Assembly (NCBI GenBank): GCA_903872425.1
Contig: CAIQKQ010000168.1
Span: 1 to 49,548, forward strand
Source: an uncultured Opitutia bacterium
GTDB lineage: Bacteria; Verrucomicrobiota; Verrucomicrobiia; Opitutales; Opitutaceae
Direction of reading: 5' to 3'
DNA: 49,548 nucleotides
Part shown: positions 34,891 to 43,548 of the stretch, piece by piece
Position numbering within the stretch: position 1 is the first letter of the stretch
Layout of the letters: the number at the start of each line of letters is the position of its first letter
Notes under the pieces: generated by a model
The model's input: only the letters and a program-made list of their open reading frames with translations
Told to the model about the DNA's origin: nothing
Database searches by the model: none
Translations under genes and position numbers: made by a program

Positions 34891-35934
34891 TCAACCGCCG
34901 GATCTTCTCCCCGCCGCCGGCTTGGCTGCGAAACGCATGCCAAAATCAACGTTAGTGGCGGCCTGGAGTAGGGCGTTCACCACGCCGTCCAAATAGCCGC
35001 CGGCATCACCGGGAATTTTTTGCAATTCCTTCAAGGCGGGGGTGAGGGCATTGAGCGTGTCTCGCATGTTCCGCTGTCCTTGGGCGGCTGGATTTTGAAT
35101 GAGTTTGCGAATGGTATCTAGCTTGGGGGAAACGGCTAGGGCGTCATCGTTGGCCTCAGGATTGAAGTAAAAATAACCCATGGCTTTCGCGATCTGCGCT
35201 TGGGCTTGCTCCAAGTCGGTCAGGCCTTTTTCCACAAAACCACCGTGGGTCGCGACGGTGGCGCTCTTGAGCGCCTCTTGCGCCCGGTCCACCGCAAACC
35301 GGACCGCAAATAGCCGGTCCAAGCCGGCGTTGTTTTTTGCGGCCGGAGCAGCTTTGGTGGAGTTGTTGTATTCCACCACAAATCCAACGACGCTTTTCGC
35401 GTCGCCAGGGCAGTCGTTCCAGAGCGGCTGCCGCTCCCCTTGCTTTAGGGTCGAGAAAAATTGGAGGCGATCTTCAATGGAGTCTTTGTTACCGGGTTGG
35501 TTGGGGGCCCATTTAGTGTAACCAAACGTCTCGCCGTTGTCCACCCAGTGCCAACCCACCTCAGGGGATTTGATCCCGCCAAGATAAGGGCCTCCCCCGT
35601 AGCGAGAGTTGGCCACCCAGTATTTCGGAGAGTCTATCAGTTTAAAAACGAACTTATTTTCCTCCTCGGAGGCGATAGTGGCCAGATAACCTCCATGGGT
35701 TACGGCCCAAGCTTGGGCGGACTTCCAGTCTGTGCCCGCCGGAGCCGCGATGGCCTGATAGTAGTGATCATTGCCGCCTTGGTCCTCTTTCCATTGGGTC
35801 AGTGGACCGGCTAACATCAAAGGGCCAGTGGATTTGGCTGGCGCGGTGGTCTCCGCCGCGACACAGGAGCAGGCCAGTAATGCGGCTACACCAAGTGACA
35901 GGTTAGAGGCACTCGTAATAAAAGGTCTCAGCAT
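34891..35934 (-). CDS. Exported C-type-lectin-like protein (paralogue 1)
   Basis: A 347-residue protein with signal segment (residues 1-26, cysteine pair near the cleavage region LLACSCVAAETT). A C-type-lectin-like domain follows (about residues 45-190): HYYQAIAAPAGTDWKSAQAWAVTHGGYLATIASEEENKFV, KWAPNQPGNKD and WNDCPGDAKSVVGFVVEY. Few of the canonical disulfide cysteines are present. The C-terminal 130 residues are predicted helical and end in ALKELQKIPGDAGGYLDGVVNAL. Partner gene 36117 encodes the same architecture. GC content is lower than that of flanking genes. Ligand unknown. Confidence 0.8.
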   Translation of the reverse strand: MLRPFITSASNLSLGVAALLACSCVAAETTAPAKSTGPLMLAGPLTQWKEDQGGNDHYYQAIAAPAGTDWKSAQAWAVTHGGYLATIASEEENKFVFKLIDSPKYWVANSRYGGGPYLGGIKSPEVGWHWVDNGETFGYTKWAPNQPGNKDSIEDRLQFFSTLKQGERQPLWNDCPGDAKSVVGFVVEYNNSTKAAPAAKNNAGLDRLFAVRFAVDRAQEALKSATVATHGGFVEKGLTDLEQAQAQIAKAMGYFYFNPEANDDALAVSPKLDTIRKLIQNPAAQGQRNMRDTLNALTPALKELQKIPGDAGGYLDGVVNALLQAATNVDFGMRFAAKPAAGRRSGG

Positions 35935-35939
35935 GGTGG

Positions 35940-35966
35940 GACGGGGTTGGCTGAACCAACCCCGTC
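35940..35966 (-). promoter_or_regulatory. Hairpin five bases before the lectin start codon
   Basis: On the minus strand GACGGGGTTGG, TTCAG loop, CCAACCCCGTC form a perfect 11-pair stem that ends five bases before the ATG at 35934. It would lie in the 5' leader and could limit ribosome access or end transcripts arriving from the upstream paralogue. Confidence 0.6.
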
Positions 35967-36110
35967 CTGCAGTTGACGCAATCCCAAACGGGCGACCAAG
36001 AGCCGTAGCCGGCGGCGAATGGCTTGGGCCACTCTCCGCATCGCTCAGCTCGCGGAAATGATGACCGGTGGTGGGGTGCGACAAACCTTGACCGGGTGGG
36101 CTGGGTGTAA
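35967..36110 (-). pseudogene. Decayed fragment of an L,D-transpeptidase gene
   Basis: Read on the minus strand, this stretch encodes PPG, seven residues, then TTGHHFRELSDAESGP. The intact L,D-transpeptidase at 37237 has PPG, eight residues, then STGHHFRELSDEENQP. Near the identical peptide the DNA matches at 24 of 27 bases. Weaker similarity continues downstream with a frame change toward a segment like LRGLEPGVNQ. The catalytic HxTN...SxGC part is missing. It is probably a residue of an old duplication or rearrangement that also produced the tandem lectin genes. Confidence 0.55.
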
Positions 36111-36116
36111 ATCCGC

Positions 36117-37130
36117 CTATTTTTTGGTGGGGAAATCGTCGAAGTAATTGGCGCTGGCAATGATGTCGGTCGCCGTTTTTTGAATCGCTTGGAGAATCGG
36201 CAAGCGGTGCCCACCAGCGTTTCCGGGGAGCTTTTGTAGTTCATCGAGGGCCGTCTTTAAATCATTCATCGCCCAGATCGGGCGCTTTTGGTTTTTGTCA
36301 ATCGGCCGGTTTAGCAATGTGCGGGTGGATTCAAACAATGCTGGGACAGTCACGGGCAGTTGGGCATCGGTGGGATGTTGAAGAAGATAGCTCATACCAA
36401 GGGCGATTTCCGCCACGGTTGCCTGGATATCGTCCAGAGTCTTTTGGCGAAAGCTCCCATGATTGTCGGTGGACTGTTGAATTTCTCCTTGGGCCTCAAA
36501 CAAGGAAAAGCGCACGGCAAAAAGTTGGTCTAGCGCGGGATTGGCTGGCGTTTCCGGTGCAGCTTTGGCGGGGCTGGCGAATTCCACCACAAACCCATAT
36601 TGCTTGCTGGTGGCAGAAAGATCGTCCCAGACCGCTTGCCGCTTGGCGCTTTTGCCATCCGAAAAAAAATGCAGTCGCTTTTCATCCTCCGGATTGTCGG
36701 GTTGACTAGGAGCCCAGTTGGTGAAGGCGAAACCGCCTTCATTGTTGGCCCACTGCCATCCCGGCTTCTTGGCTGTAAAGGCTCCGCCCAAAAAAGGCCC
36801 CGTGCCAAAGGGACCGCCAACGCCCCAGTATTTCAGGGAGTCAATGAGCTCAAAGACGAATTTGTTTTCTCCCTCCGAGGCAATGGTGGCTAGATAGCCC
36901 CCGTGGGCGACCGCCCAGGCTTGGGCGTCTTTCCATAGGATACCGTCGGTGGCGGCGACCGCCTGATAATAGTGGTCGTTGCTGCCAGGTGTTCCCTTCC
37001 ATTGCTTCACTGCGGCCGGCAATAATTCCGCGCTGGCGGTCGGAACCAGCATCCACGCGCCTAATATGTGTGCTACCATCAAACAGAGCCACGATACGGA
37101 GGGGGCGGATTGAGGCCGGGACATAGGCAT
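36117..37130 (-). CDS. Exported C-type-lectin-like protein (paralogue 2)
   Basis: A 337-residue protein with signal peptide (about residues 1-34, cleavage near PTASA). The same two-part plan as the gene at 34891 is seen: lectin-like domain (HYYQAVAATDGILWKDAQAWAVAHGGYLATIASEGENKFVFELID, FTNWAPSQPDNPED, YGFVVEFA) and helical C-terminal part ending LDELQKLPGNAGGHRLPILQAI. Identity to paralogue 1 is high in the N-terminal half and low in the middle, suggesting an older duplication with different selection. Starts ATG 37130 (a second ATG follows two codons later). Confidence 0.8.
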   Translation of the reverse strand: MPMSRPQSAPSVSWLCLMVAHILGAWMLVPTASAELLPAAVKQWKGTPGSNDHYYQAVAATDGILWKDAQAWAVAHGGYLATIASEGENKFVFELIDSLKYWGVGGPFGTGPFLGGAFTAKKPGWQWANNEGGFAFTNWAPSQPDNPEDEKRLHFFSDGKSAKRQAVWDDLSATSKQYGFVVEFASPAKAAPETPANPALDQLFAVRFSLFEAQGEIQQSTDNHGSFRQKTLDDIQATVAEIALGMSYLLQHPTDAQLPVTVPALFESTRTLLNRPIDKNQKRPIWAMNDLKTALDELQKLPGNAGGHRLPILQAIQKTATDIIASANYFDDFPTKK

Positions 37131-37236
37131 GCGAGAAAAGAGGGGCCGACATTCTGAGGCTCAAAATGGGACGCTGGGCAACTTGAATTTGCCGTGGCTA
37201 CCGCTAGCTTTCCTTACCTGACGAGCTGGCTGTTGG

Positions 37237-37773
37237 TCACTCCCCGATCCAGACTTGGTCGCCCGCTCGCACTTCATCGTAGAGCTCGATGATGTCGAGG
37301 TTGCGGAGTAGCACGCAGCCCGCACTAACAGGTTGGCCGATCTTGTCCTCATGGTTCGTGCCGTGAAGGTAAATGTAGCGGCTGTGGGTATCCACCTCGC
37401 CGCCCTGGTTTACGCCGGGCTCGAGGCCGCGCAGCCAAAGTATGCGGGTGGTGATGAGGTTGGGCTGGTTCTCCTCGTCGCTTAACTCGCGGAAATGATG
37501 GCCGGTCGAGACGCGGCCTTTGAACACCATGCCGGGCGGTTGGCCCGCTCCGATCCGTTCGGCGATCTCGTGTAGGCCGCGCGGCGTGCCGAGGGAGTTT
37601 TTCACGTTGGACGGTGGGCGCAGCGAGGTGGAGACAGTGTAGGCGTGTGCGAGGGTGCCGGCGCGGAAGAACTGGAGAGTCTGCGCACCGAGGCGCACGA
37701 CGAGCAGGCGCTCGGCGGGCTTGATTCCGAGGCGGGTGCAGGTTTGAGTGACCGTTTCCAAAGGAGAATCCAT
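37237..37773 (-). CDS. L,D-transpeptidase (YkuD domain)
   Basis: A 178-residue YkuD-type enzyme, which cross-links peptidoglycan or anchors proteins to it through a Cys thioester. The domain begins ERLLVVRLGAQTLQFFRAG and includes KNSLGTPRGLHEIAERIG and the catalytic block YLHGTNHEDKIGQPVSAGCVLLRN with His and Cys153. No signal peptide is evident, which is unusual for a periplasmic enzyme; either the start lies elsewhere or export is non-classical. ATG 37773 leaves one base between it and the start of divergent asd. Confidence 0.88.
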   Translation of the reverse strand: MDSPLETVTQTCTRLGIKPAERLLVVRLGAQTLQFFRAGTLAHAYTVSTSLRPPSNVKNSLGTPRGLHEIAERIGAGQPPGMVFKGRVSTGHHFRELSDEENQPNLITTRILWLRGLEPGVNQGGEVDTHSRYIYLHGTNHEDKIGQPVSAGCVLLRNLDIIELYDEVRAGDQVWIGE

Positions 37774-37774
37774 C

Positions 37775-38809
37775 GTGAATAAAAACAATTATGTTGTCGG
37801 CATCGTCGGGGCCACGGGCGCCGTCGGTCAAGAGCTGGTGCGGCTGATGCATGAGCGCAACTTCCCGCTGCGCGAGCTGCGGCTCTTTGCTTCGGCGCGC
37901 TCGGCCGGCAAGGTCGTGGAGCGCCTTGGGCGACGGTTCACCATCGCGGAGGCAAAGCCGGGTGCGTTTGCCGGTGTGGACCTCGCGTTCTTCGCCGCCG
38001 GTGGCCCGGTGACGCGTGCCCTCGCCGCCGACGCAGTGGCGGCCGGCTGCCTCGTCATTGACAAGAGCTCGGCGCTGCGGATGGACCCGCAGGTGCCGCT
38101 CGTGATTCCAGAGATCAACCCAGAGCAGTTGCGCACGCACCAGGGTATTATTGCCAACCCGAACTGTTCGACTGCCGTTATGCTCATGGGTCTGTGGCCA
38201 TTGCATCAGAGGTTCGGCGTAAAGCGCGTCATCATCTCGACCTACCAGTCGGTGTCTGGTACGGGGGCGGAGGCGGTGCGCGAGCTGGAGGAGCAGGTGC
38301 AGGCGCACGCCACCGGTCGGCCGGTCACGCACAAGATTTATCCCTATCAGATAGCGTTCAACTGTATCCCGCAAGTGGACAGCTTTGACGCCACCGGCTA
38401 CACCGGCGAGGAGACGAAGATGGCGCAGGAGAGCCGCAAGATCATGGGTCTACCTAGCCTCAAAGTGTCCGCGACTTGCGTACGCGTGCCGGTTGTGCGT
38501 GCGCACTCGATTTCCGTCAGCGCGGAGTTCGAGCGGCCGGTGAACCTCGCCGAGGCGCGAGCGGCTGTGGCAGCGTTTTCAGGCGCAGAGCTGGTGGACG
38601 AACCGGCGGCGCGGAAGTATCCTACCCCGCTGGATTTCGCCGAGCAGGTGAAGTGCGGCGTGGGCCGGCTACGCGTAGACAGCGCGTTTGAGAACGGCCT
38701 GTCGTTCTGGGTGAGTGGCGATAACCTCTGGAAAGGCGCCGCACTTAACGCGATACAGAACGCCGAGCTGATGATCCGCGAGGGGTGGCTGAAGGCGAAA
38801 ATCAATTAA
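37775..38809 (+). CDS. asd: Aspartate-semialdehyde dehydrogenase
   Basis: NADPH-dependent enzyme that reduces aspartyl phosphate to aspartate semialdehyde, the branch point to lysine/diaminopimelate, threonine and methionine. 344 residues. N-terminal NADP motif VGIVGATGAVGQELVRLM, the catalytic IANPNCSTAVMLM (Cys131), the substrate loop STYQSVSGTGAEAV, and VRVPVVRAHSISVSAEF with its conserved Arg and His. Start is GTG 37775, with AAGGAG (37761-37766) eight bases upstream, one of the few clear ribosome-binding sites here. Confidence 0.96.
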   Translation: MNKNNYVVGIVGATGAVGQELVRLMHERNFPLRELRLFASARSAGKVVERLGRRFTIAEAKPGAFAGVDLAFFAAGGPVTRALAADAVAAGCLVIDKSSALRMDPQVPLVIPEINPEQLRTHQGIIANPNCSTAVMLMGLWPLHQRFGVKRVIISTYQSVSGTGAEAVRELEEQVQAHATGRPVTHKIYPYQIAFNCIPQVDSFDATGYTGEETKMAQESRKIMGLPSLKVSATCVRVPVVRAHSISVSAEFERPVNLAEARAAVAAFSGAELVDEPAARKYPTPLDFAEQVKCGVGRLRVDSAFENGLSFWVSGDNLWKGAALNAIQNAELMIREGWLKAKIN

Positions 38810-38854
38810 ACTCCAGCCATCTGGGAGCGCGGAAACGATGCTCAAGGAAGTTCC

Positions 38855-38894
38855 GCGGCTGGTGATAGCCTATGGGGCATCGCCGCCCAGCCGC
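38855..38894. repeat. Intergenic hairpin after asd
   Basis: Eight-base arms GCGGCTGG (38855-38862) and CCAGCCGC (38887-38894), with a weaker inner pairing. No T-tract follows on either strand. The rest of the asd-rnhC gap (38810-39069) shows no other feature. Confidence 0.5.
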
Positions 38895-39069
38895 TTGGCC
38901 GTGCCCCGGCCCGAGAGGGCTTTAACCACGGCTTACGCTGTCCTTGAACCCTCACTAACCGAGCTCATTTCCCGCCCATGTTGCCCGACGCCCAAACCTA
39001 GGCGACCTCCTCCCAAACGAGGGTCACTTTAGCCGCCGCTTGTTCTTTTCGTGCCTTTTTTCTATTTTT

Positions 39070-40098
39070 ATGGCCATTAAACCCATGCCCAAAAGATCCG
39101 ACGATGGCGCGGAGGAAAAGCCGAAGAAACTCGCGTCCTACACCGCGAAGCTCGACGACGGGCAGATGGCCAAGCTTCGCGCCATCTGCGAGGAGCGCGG
39201 CTGGATGCCGTTCGAGGTCGCCTATGCGCGCTTCGCGTTCAAGGCTGACCACGCCAAGGTCAACGTCACCGCCTATGAGAGCGGCAAGGTCGTCGTCGCC
39301 GGCAAGGGCACCGAGGAGTTTGTCACCATGACGCTCGAGCCCGACGTGATTGGCGTCGCGCGGCTCGGCTATGACGAGGTACTGCACCCCGACTGGTTCG
39401 AAGCGCACGCGGGTCTCGATGAGAGCGGCAAGGGGGACTTCTTCGGTCCGGTCGTCGCCGCAACCGTCATCGCGCAAAAATCTATGATTGTGGCGTGGCG
39501 CGTGGCCGGGGTGCAGGATTCGAAGAAAATCGCCGAGAGCCAGATCATCAAATTGGACAAGCTCATCCGCGCGACGCACGGCGTGGTGGTGAAAACGTGC
39601 TGCTGCGGGATGCCGAAATACAACGAGCTGATGTCGCGCCCAGGCGCGAATCTCAACCGCCTGCTCGCGTGGCAGCACGCCACGGCGCTGGAGCAGGCGC
39701 TCGCCGAGAAGCGCGTGCCGTGGGGTCTGCTTGACCAGTTCACTAAACAGCCGCTCGTGCAACGCGAGTTGGCGAGGAAAGGGGTGAAAGAATTCGACCT
39801 ACGGATGCGCACCCATGCCGAGGAAGACCCCGTGGTCGCGGCGGCATCGATCGTGGCGCGGGCGGAGTTTGTCCGGCAAATGCACACGCTCTCCAAAAAA
39901 TTCGGCGCGAAGCTCCAGAAAGGCGCCGGCCCGCTGGTGAAGCAGCAGGCGCACGAGATAATCCAGAAATTTGGCGCGCGAACACTGGGCGATTATGCGA
40001 AGCTGCATTTCCGCACCGCCTATGAGGTCGTGCAGGCGGCCGGCAAGCTCGACGAACTGCCTTTGCCCAAGCCGCAGGAGAAAACCGGGTGGCAGTGA
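39070..40098 (+). CDS. rnhC: Ribonuclease HIII
   Basis: Cleaves RNA in RNA-DNA hybrids. The 342-residue protein has an N-terminal TBP-like DUF3378-type domain (LASYTAKLDDGQMAKLRAICEERGW), then the RNase HII/HIII fold: GLDESGKGDFFGPVV with Asp and Glu, VQDSKKIAESQI, WGLLDQFTKQPL and the ADPVVAAASIVAR-like segment EEDPVVAAASIVARAEFVRQM. The GKGDFFGP motif separates RNase HIII from HII. I start at ATG 39070 (MAIKPMPKRS); ATG 39085 is possible. Confidence 0.95.
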   Translation: MAIKPMPKRSDDGAEEKPKKLASYTAKLDDGQMAKLRAICEERGWMPFEVAYARFAFKADHAKVNVTAYESGKVVVAGKGTEEFVTMTLEPDVIGVARLGYDEVLHPDWFEAHAGLDESGKGDFFGPVVAATVIAQKSMIVAWRVAGVQDSKKIAESQIIKLDKLIRATHGVVVKTCCCGMPKYNELMSRPGANLNRLLAWQHATALEQALAEKRVPWGLLDQFTKQPLVQRELARKGVKEFDLRMRTHAEEDPVVAAASIVARAEFVRQMHTLSKKFGAKLQKGAGPLVKQQAHEIIQKFGARTLGDYAKLHFRTAYEVVQAAGKLDELPLPKPQEKTGWQ

Positions 40099-40224
40099 GT
40101 TTTCAACAACGGCGGGGATTCGCCGCAATCTTGAGGATGAGCGCATAGGGGGCGTAGCGGAATTCAGCCTTGACTCAGACGCGGGGGTTTGGGCTTCTGT
40201 CCAGCTACAAAACTTCCGTCCCTC

Positions 40225-40485
40225 ATGGCCAACACCAAATCCGCAATCAAAGCCGCCCGCAAAGCGGTTCGCCTCACCACCCGCAACAAGGGCGTTAAAA
40301 CTCGCCTGAAGTCGTTGCACAAGAAATTCGAGGCCGCCGTCACCGCGAAGGATGCGGCTGCCGCCAAGACAGCCGGTCGGGCCTACGCCTCTGCGATGGG
40401 CAAAGCCGTGAAGTCCGGCGTCGTCCACAAAAACGCCGCCAGCCGCGCCACGGCGCATGTCGCCAAGGCGGTCTTCGCGAAGTAA
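40225..40485 (+). CDS. rpsT: 30S ribosomal protein S20
   Basis: An 86-residue, lysine- and alanine-rich helical protein, starting MANTKSAIKAARKAVRLTTRNK and ending HKNAASRATAHVAKAVFAK, the standard S20 pattern that binds 16S rRNA. The start at ATG 40225 is fixed by the family's MAN(T/I)KSA beginning. A strong terminator follows 32 bases after the stop, so it is probably monocistronic. Confidence 0.95.
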   Translation: MANTKSAIKAARKAVRLTTRNKGVKTRLKSLHKKFEAAVTAKDAAAAKTAGRAYASAMGKAVKSGVVHKNAASRATAHVAKAVFAK

Positions 40486-40517
40486 CTGCGCCGCATTGCC
40501 GCGTCGCCTACCTTTCG

Positions 40518-40554
40518 CCCCGTGTGCTCGTCTGAGCCGCGGGGTTTTTATTTT
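40518..40554 (+). terminator. Rho-independent terminator after rpsT
   Basis: CCCCGTG-(T)-GCTC (40518-40529), GTCT loop, GAGC-CGCGGGG (40534-40544), then TTTTTATTTT. One bulged T and one G-U pair; otherwise complete. Confidence 0.92.
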
Positions 40555-40695
40555 GCAGCACCGCGACCCAAAGAGGGCGGCGAAAACATTTTGTTCGCGG
40601 AGTGCGGTGTGCCGCTGTGCCTCGAACTTCTGGGCGTGGGCTTTCGTTGGTTTTATCCGTGTTGATTTGGGGAATCCGTGGTAACGAGTTCTGCC

Positions 40696-43548
40696 ATGCC
40701 GCCCCGTTGCCATCTCATCCCGTGGAACCGCCCGTTGCTGCCGCAGGCGGTGACGTGGCTTGCGGCGGGTTGGCCAGGCGACAGGCCGCTTGATCTGGCG
40801 AAACAGCTTATCGTCGTACCGACAAGGCAAGCTGGTCGACGGCTGCGCGAGGCACTGGCGGCGTACGCGGCGCAACACGGGCAGGCGGTGTTTCCGCCAC
40901 GCGTCGTGACGCCCGAGACCTTGGTCACGCTCGGTGCTCCAGCCGATGGGAGCGCCACCCACTCTGAATCGCGGTTGGCGTGGGCCGAGGTGTTACGCGC
41001 GGCGCGGCCCGAGGATTTTCGCGCGGTGTTTCCCCGGGACCCGCCGGCGCGCGACTTCGCGTGGGCCCGTCGGCTGGCCGACCAACTCATGCGCTTGCAA
41101 GCGACGCTGGCCGAGACCGCGTTCCGCATCGGCGACGTGCCACGGGGCGCGGGAGGGGATTTTCCCGAGACCGAGCGTTGGGTGCAGCTGGCGGAGCTCG
41201 AGCGGCGCTACGACGCCGCTTTGGCGCGGCGTGGTCGGTGCGATGCACAGGCTGCCAAGATCGCGTGGGCGGGCAGGGAGAAGCCGTGGCCTGTGGGAGT
41301 CGAAAAAATCACCATACTCGCCACGCCCGATCCACTACCGCTGGCCGTGCGCGTGTTGGAACAACTTGCGGTTCGCGGGTCGGTCGAGGTCGTGATGTTT
41401 GGCGATGACGAAAAAATGTTCGACCAATGGGGCCGGCCGCCGCCCGATGCGTGGGCGCGACGCGATTGGGGTAGGCTGGATTTTGAGCAACGCGTCCACC
41501 TCTGCGCCAGCCCGTCGGAACAGGCCGGGCACATCGTTGCGCTGGCCAAAAAATATGCGACCCCCGAGGGTGTGCTAGCTCTGGGAGTGGGCGATGGCGA
41601 AGTGCTCGCGCCGCTGGAAGGTGCACTGTCGCGCGCGGGCGTGGCGGCGTTCAATCCGGCGGGCCAGCTGCGCCAGCGCGATGCGCTGTATGCGCTGTTG
41701 GTGGCGCTCGCGGATTTTGCGCGCGAGGATAGTCTGGCGCACGCGACGGCGTTGGCGCGCTGTCCGGACGTGCTCGCATGGATCGAGATCCGCGCGAGGG
41801 GGGGGGATTTTTCACCGGCGCGAGTCCTGGTGGAGCTAGACGTGCTGCACGCGCGGCATCTGCCACCGACGCTGTCGGCGGCCCAGGGGCAATGCACAAA
41901 GCATGATGGCGAGTCCGCGGGAAAATTTCCCGCCGCGGGATTTGCGCTCGACGCGTTGGCCGGACTGCGGGTGACGCTCACCCATGGCGAGTTTCCCGCC
42001 AATGCGGCCGCCGCGCTGGCGGAGATTTTCGCCGGCCAGCGAATTGAGACGGACGCGCCGCTGGCGGAGTCCGCGGCGGCTTGGCGTGAGACGTTACGCG
42101 AGACGGGGGAGGCGCTGGAAAAATTTCCAGGGGTAACCCGCGCCGAAGGCTGGGAGTTGGCGCTGGAGGCGTTCGCGGCGGCGACGCACGCAGACGAGAA
42201 ACCGGCGGGCGCGCTGGAGCTGAACGGCTGGCTCGAGCTACTATGGGAGGACGCGCCGCATCTGGTTGTCGCCGGGCTGAATGACGGTAGCGTGCCGGAC
42301 GCGGTGGTGGGTGAGATGTTTTTGCCGGAAGCGTTGCGCGGCCGGCTCGGGTTGAAGACGAATGCGATGCGCTTCGCCCGCGACGCATATCTACTGGCGG
42401 CGCTGACGGCGTGGCGTGGCGGCGGTGCGGGTCGGCTCGATGTGCTCGTGGGCAAGGCGTCGGCGGCCGGCGATCCGCTGCGACCGTCGCGCCTGCTGTT
42501 GCAGTGCGCGGACGAAGCGCTGCCGGCGCGCGTGAAATTTCTGTTCCGAGAGATCGAGGTGGCGCAGGCGAGTTTGCCGTGGGCGCGAGCGTGGCGATTG
42601 CGGCCGAAGCGGATCGCGCCGCCGGAGAAAATTTCTGTCACAGCGCTGCGCGACTGGCTGGCCTGTCCGTTTCGGTTTTATTTGAAACATGTGTTGCGGA
42701 TGGAGCATGTGGCGCCGGAGAAAGCGGAACTGGACGCGATGGACTTCGGCACTTTGTTGCATGCGGCCTTGCAGGCGATGGGCGAGGACGAGGCGCTGCG
42801 TGATTGCACGGACGAGGCGACATTGCGCACCGGGCTGTTGGCGGTATTTGAACGGCGGGCACGGGCGCAGTTCGGCAGCGAGCTGCCGCTGCCGCTCGTC
42901 GTGCAGCTCGCGTCGGCGCGGCAGCGGCTCGCAGCGTCGGCGCGGGTGCAGGCGCGCGAGCGCGCGGCCGGCTGGCGGATCGAGCGGGTGGAGTGGAAAT
43001 TTGAGTGTGTACTGGGTCGGATCGCCGTGCGCGGGAAGATTGACCGTATTGACCGGCACGTGGTTACTGGTGCGCGGCGGGTACTGGATTACAAAACAAG
43101 CGACACGGCGTCATCGCCCGAACACGCGCACCTTGGGCCAATCAGCGATGCAGTCCGGCCGCCGTGGACGCGGGTGACCGTTAGCGGTCGCGAGCGCGCA
43201 TGGCTTGATTTGCAATTACCGCTTTACCGGCGGGCGGTGACGGCGGAGTTTGGTATGGAGGTGGCGTGCGGTTATTTTAACCTACCGAAAGCAGCCGGCG
43301 AGACGGCGGTAGTGCTGTGGGATGGGTTAAATGCGTCGATGCAGTCGGCGGCGGAGGAGTGTGCAAAACAAGCGGCGTGCGCCATTGCGGCGGGGGAATT
43401 CTGGCCGCCCGTGGAGTCGGGCGGACGCGATGAGGGTGAATGGGCGGAGCTATTTCACCACGGGGCGGCCGCGAGTGTGGAGTGGCCGGAGCCAGCAAGC
43501 AGCGGTATGGAGACGGAAAGCCAAAAGGTTGAGGGGGGCGGACCATGA
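40696..43548 (+). CDS. AddB/RexB-like helicase-nuclease subunit
   Basis: A 950-residue protein. The N-terminal half resembles an inactivated UvrD-like fold (QLIVVPTRQAGRRLREAL in place of Walker A; HLVVAGLNDGSVPDAVVGEMFLPE later). The C-terminal part has a PD-(D/E)XK nuclease: LACPFRFYLKHVLRM, DFGTLLHAAL, GKIDRIDR and VLDYKTSD. I do not see the trailing cysteine trio of an AddB iron-sulfur cluster. The stop overlaps the AddA-like start by four bases. Together they would process double-strand breaks. ATG 40696 is preferred to an in-frame GTG at 40678. Confidence 0.85.
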   Translation: MPPRCHLIPWNRPLLPQAVTWLAAGWPGDRPLDLAKQLIVVPTRQAGRRLREALAAYAAQHGQAVFPPRVVTPETLVTLGAPADGSATHSESRLAWAEVLRAARPEDFRAVFPRDPPARDFAWARRLADQLMRLQATLAETAFRIGDVPRGAGGDFPETERWVQLAELERRYDAALARRGRCDAQAAKIAWAGREKPWPVGVEKITILATPDPLPLAVRVLEQLAVRGSVEVVMFGDDEKMFDQWGRPPPDAWARRDWGRLDFEQRVHLCASPSEQAGHIVALAKKYATPEGVLALGVGDGEVLAPLEGALSRAGVAAFNPAGQLRQRDALYALLVALADFAREDSLAHATALARCPDVLAWIEIRARGGDFSPARVLVELDVLHARHLPPTLSAAQGQCTKHDGESAGKFPAAGFALDALAGLRVTLTHGEFPANAAAALAEIFAGQRIETDAPLAESAAAWRETLRETGEALEKFPGVTRAEGWELALEAFAAATHADEKPAGALELNGWLELLWEDAPHLVVAGLNDGSVPDAVVGEMFLPEALRGRLGLKTNAMRFARDAYLLAALTAWRGGGAGRLDVLVGKASAAGDPLRPSRLLLQCADEALPARVKFLFREIEVAQASLPWARAWRLRPKRIAPPEKISVTALRDWLACPFRFYLKHVLRMEHVAPEKAELDAMDFGTLLHAALQAMGEDEALRDCTDEATLRTGLLAVFERRARAQFGSELPLPLVVQLASARQRLAASARVQARERAAGWRIERVEWKFECVLGRIAVRGKIDRIDRHVVTGARRVLDYKTSDTASSPEHAHLGPISDAVRPPWTRVTVSGRERAWLDLQLPLYRRAVTAEFGMEVACGYFNLPKAAGETAVVLWDGLNASMQSAAEECAKQAACAIAAGEFWPPVESGGRDEGEWAELFHHGAAASVEWPEPASSGMETESQKVEGGGP

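Noticed and set aside
41208-42641. A 477-codon serine/alanine-rich frame antisense to the AddB-like gene
   Set aside because: Low-complexity composition typical of GC-rich shadow frames, and the forward gene is supported by its nuclease motifs.
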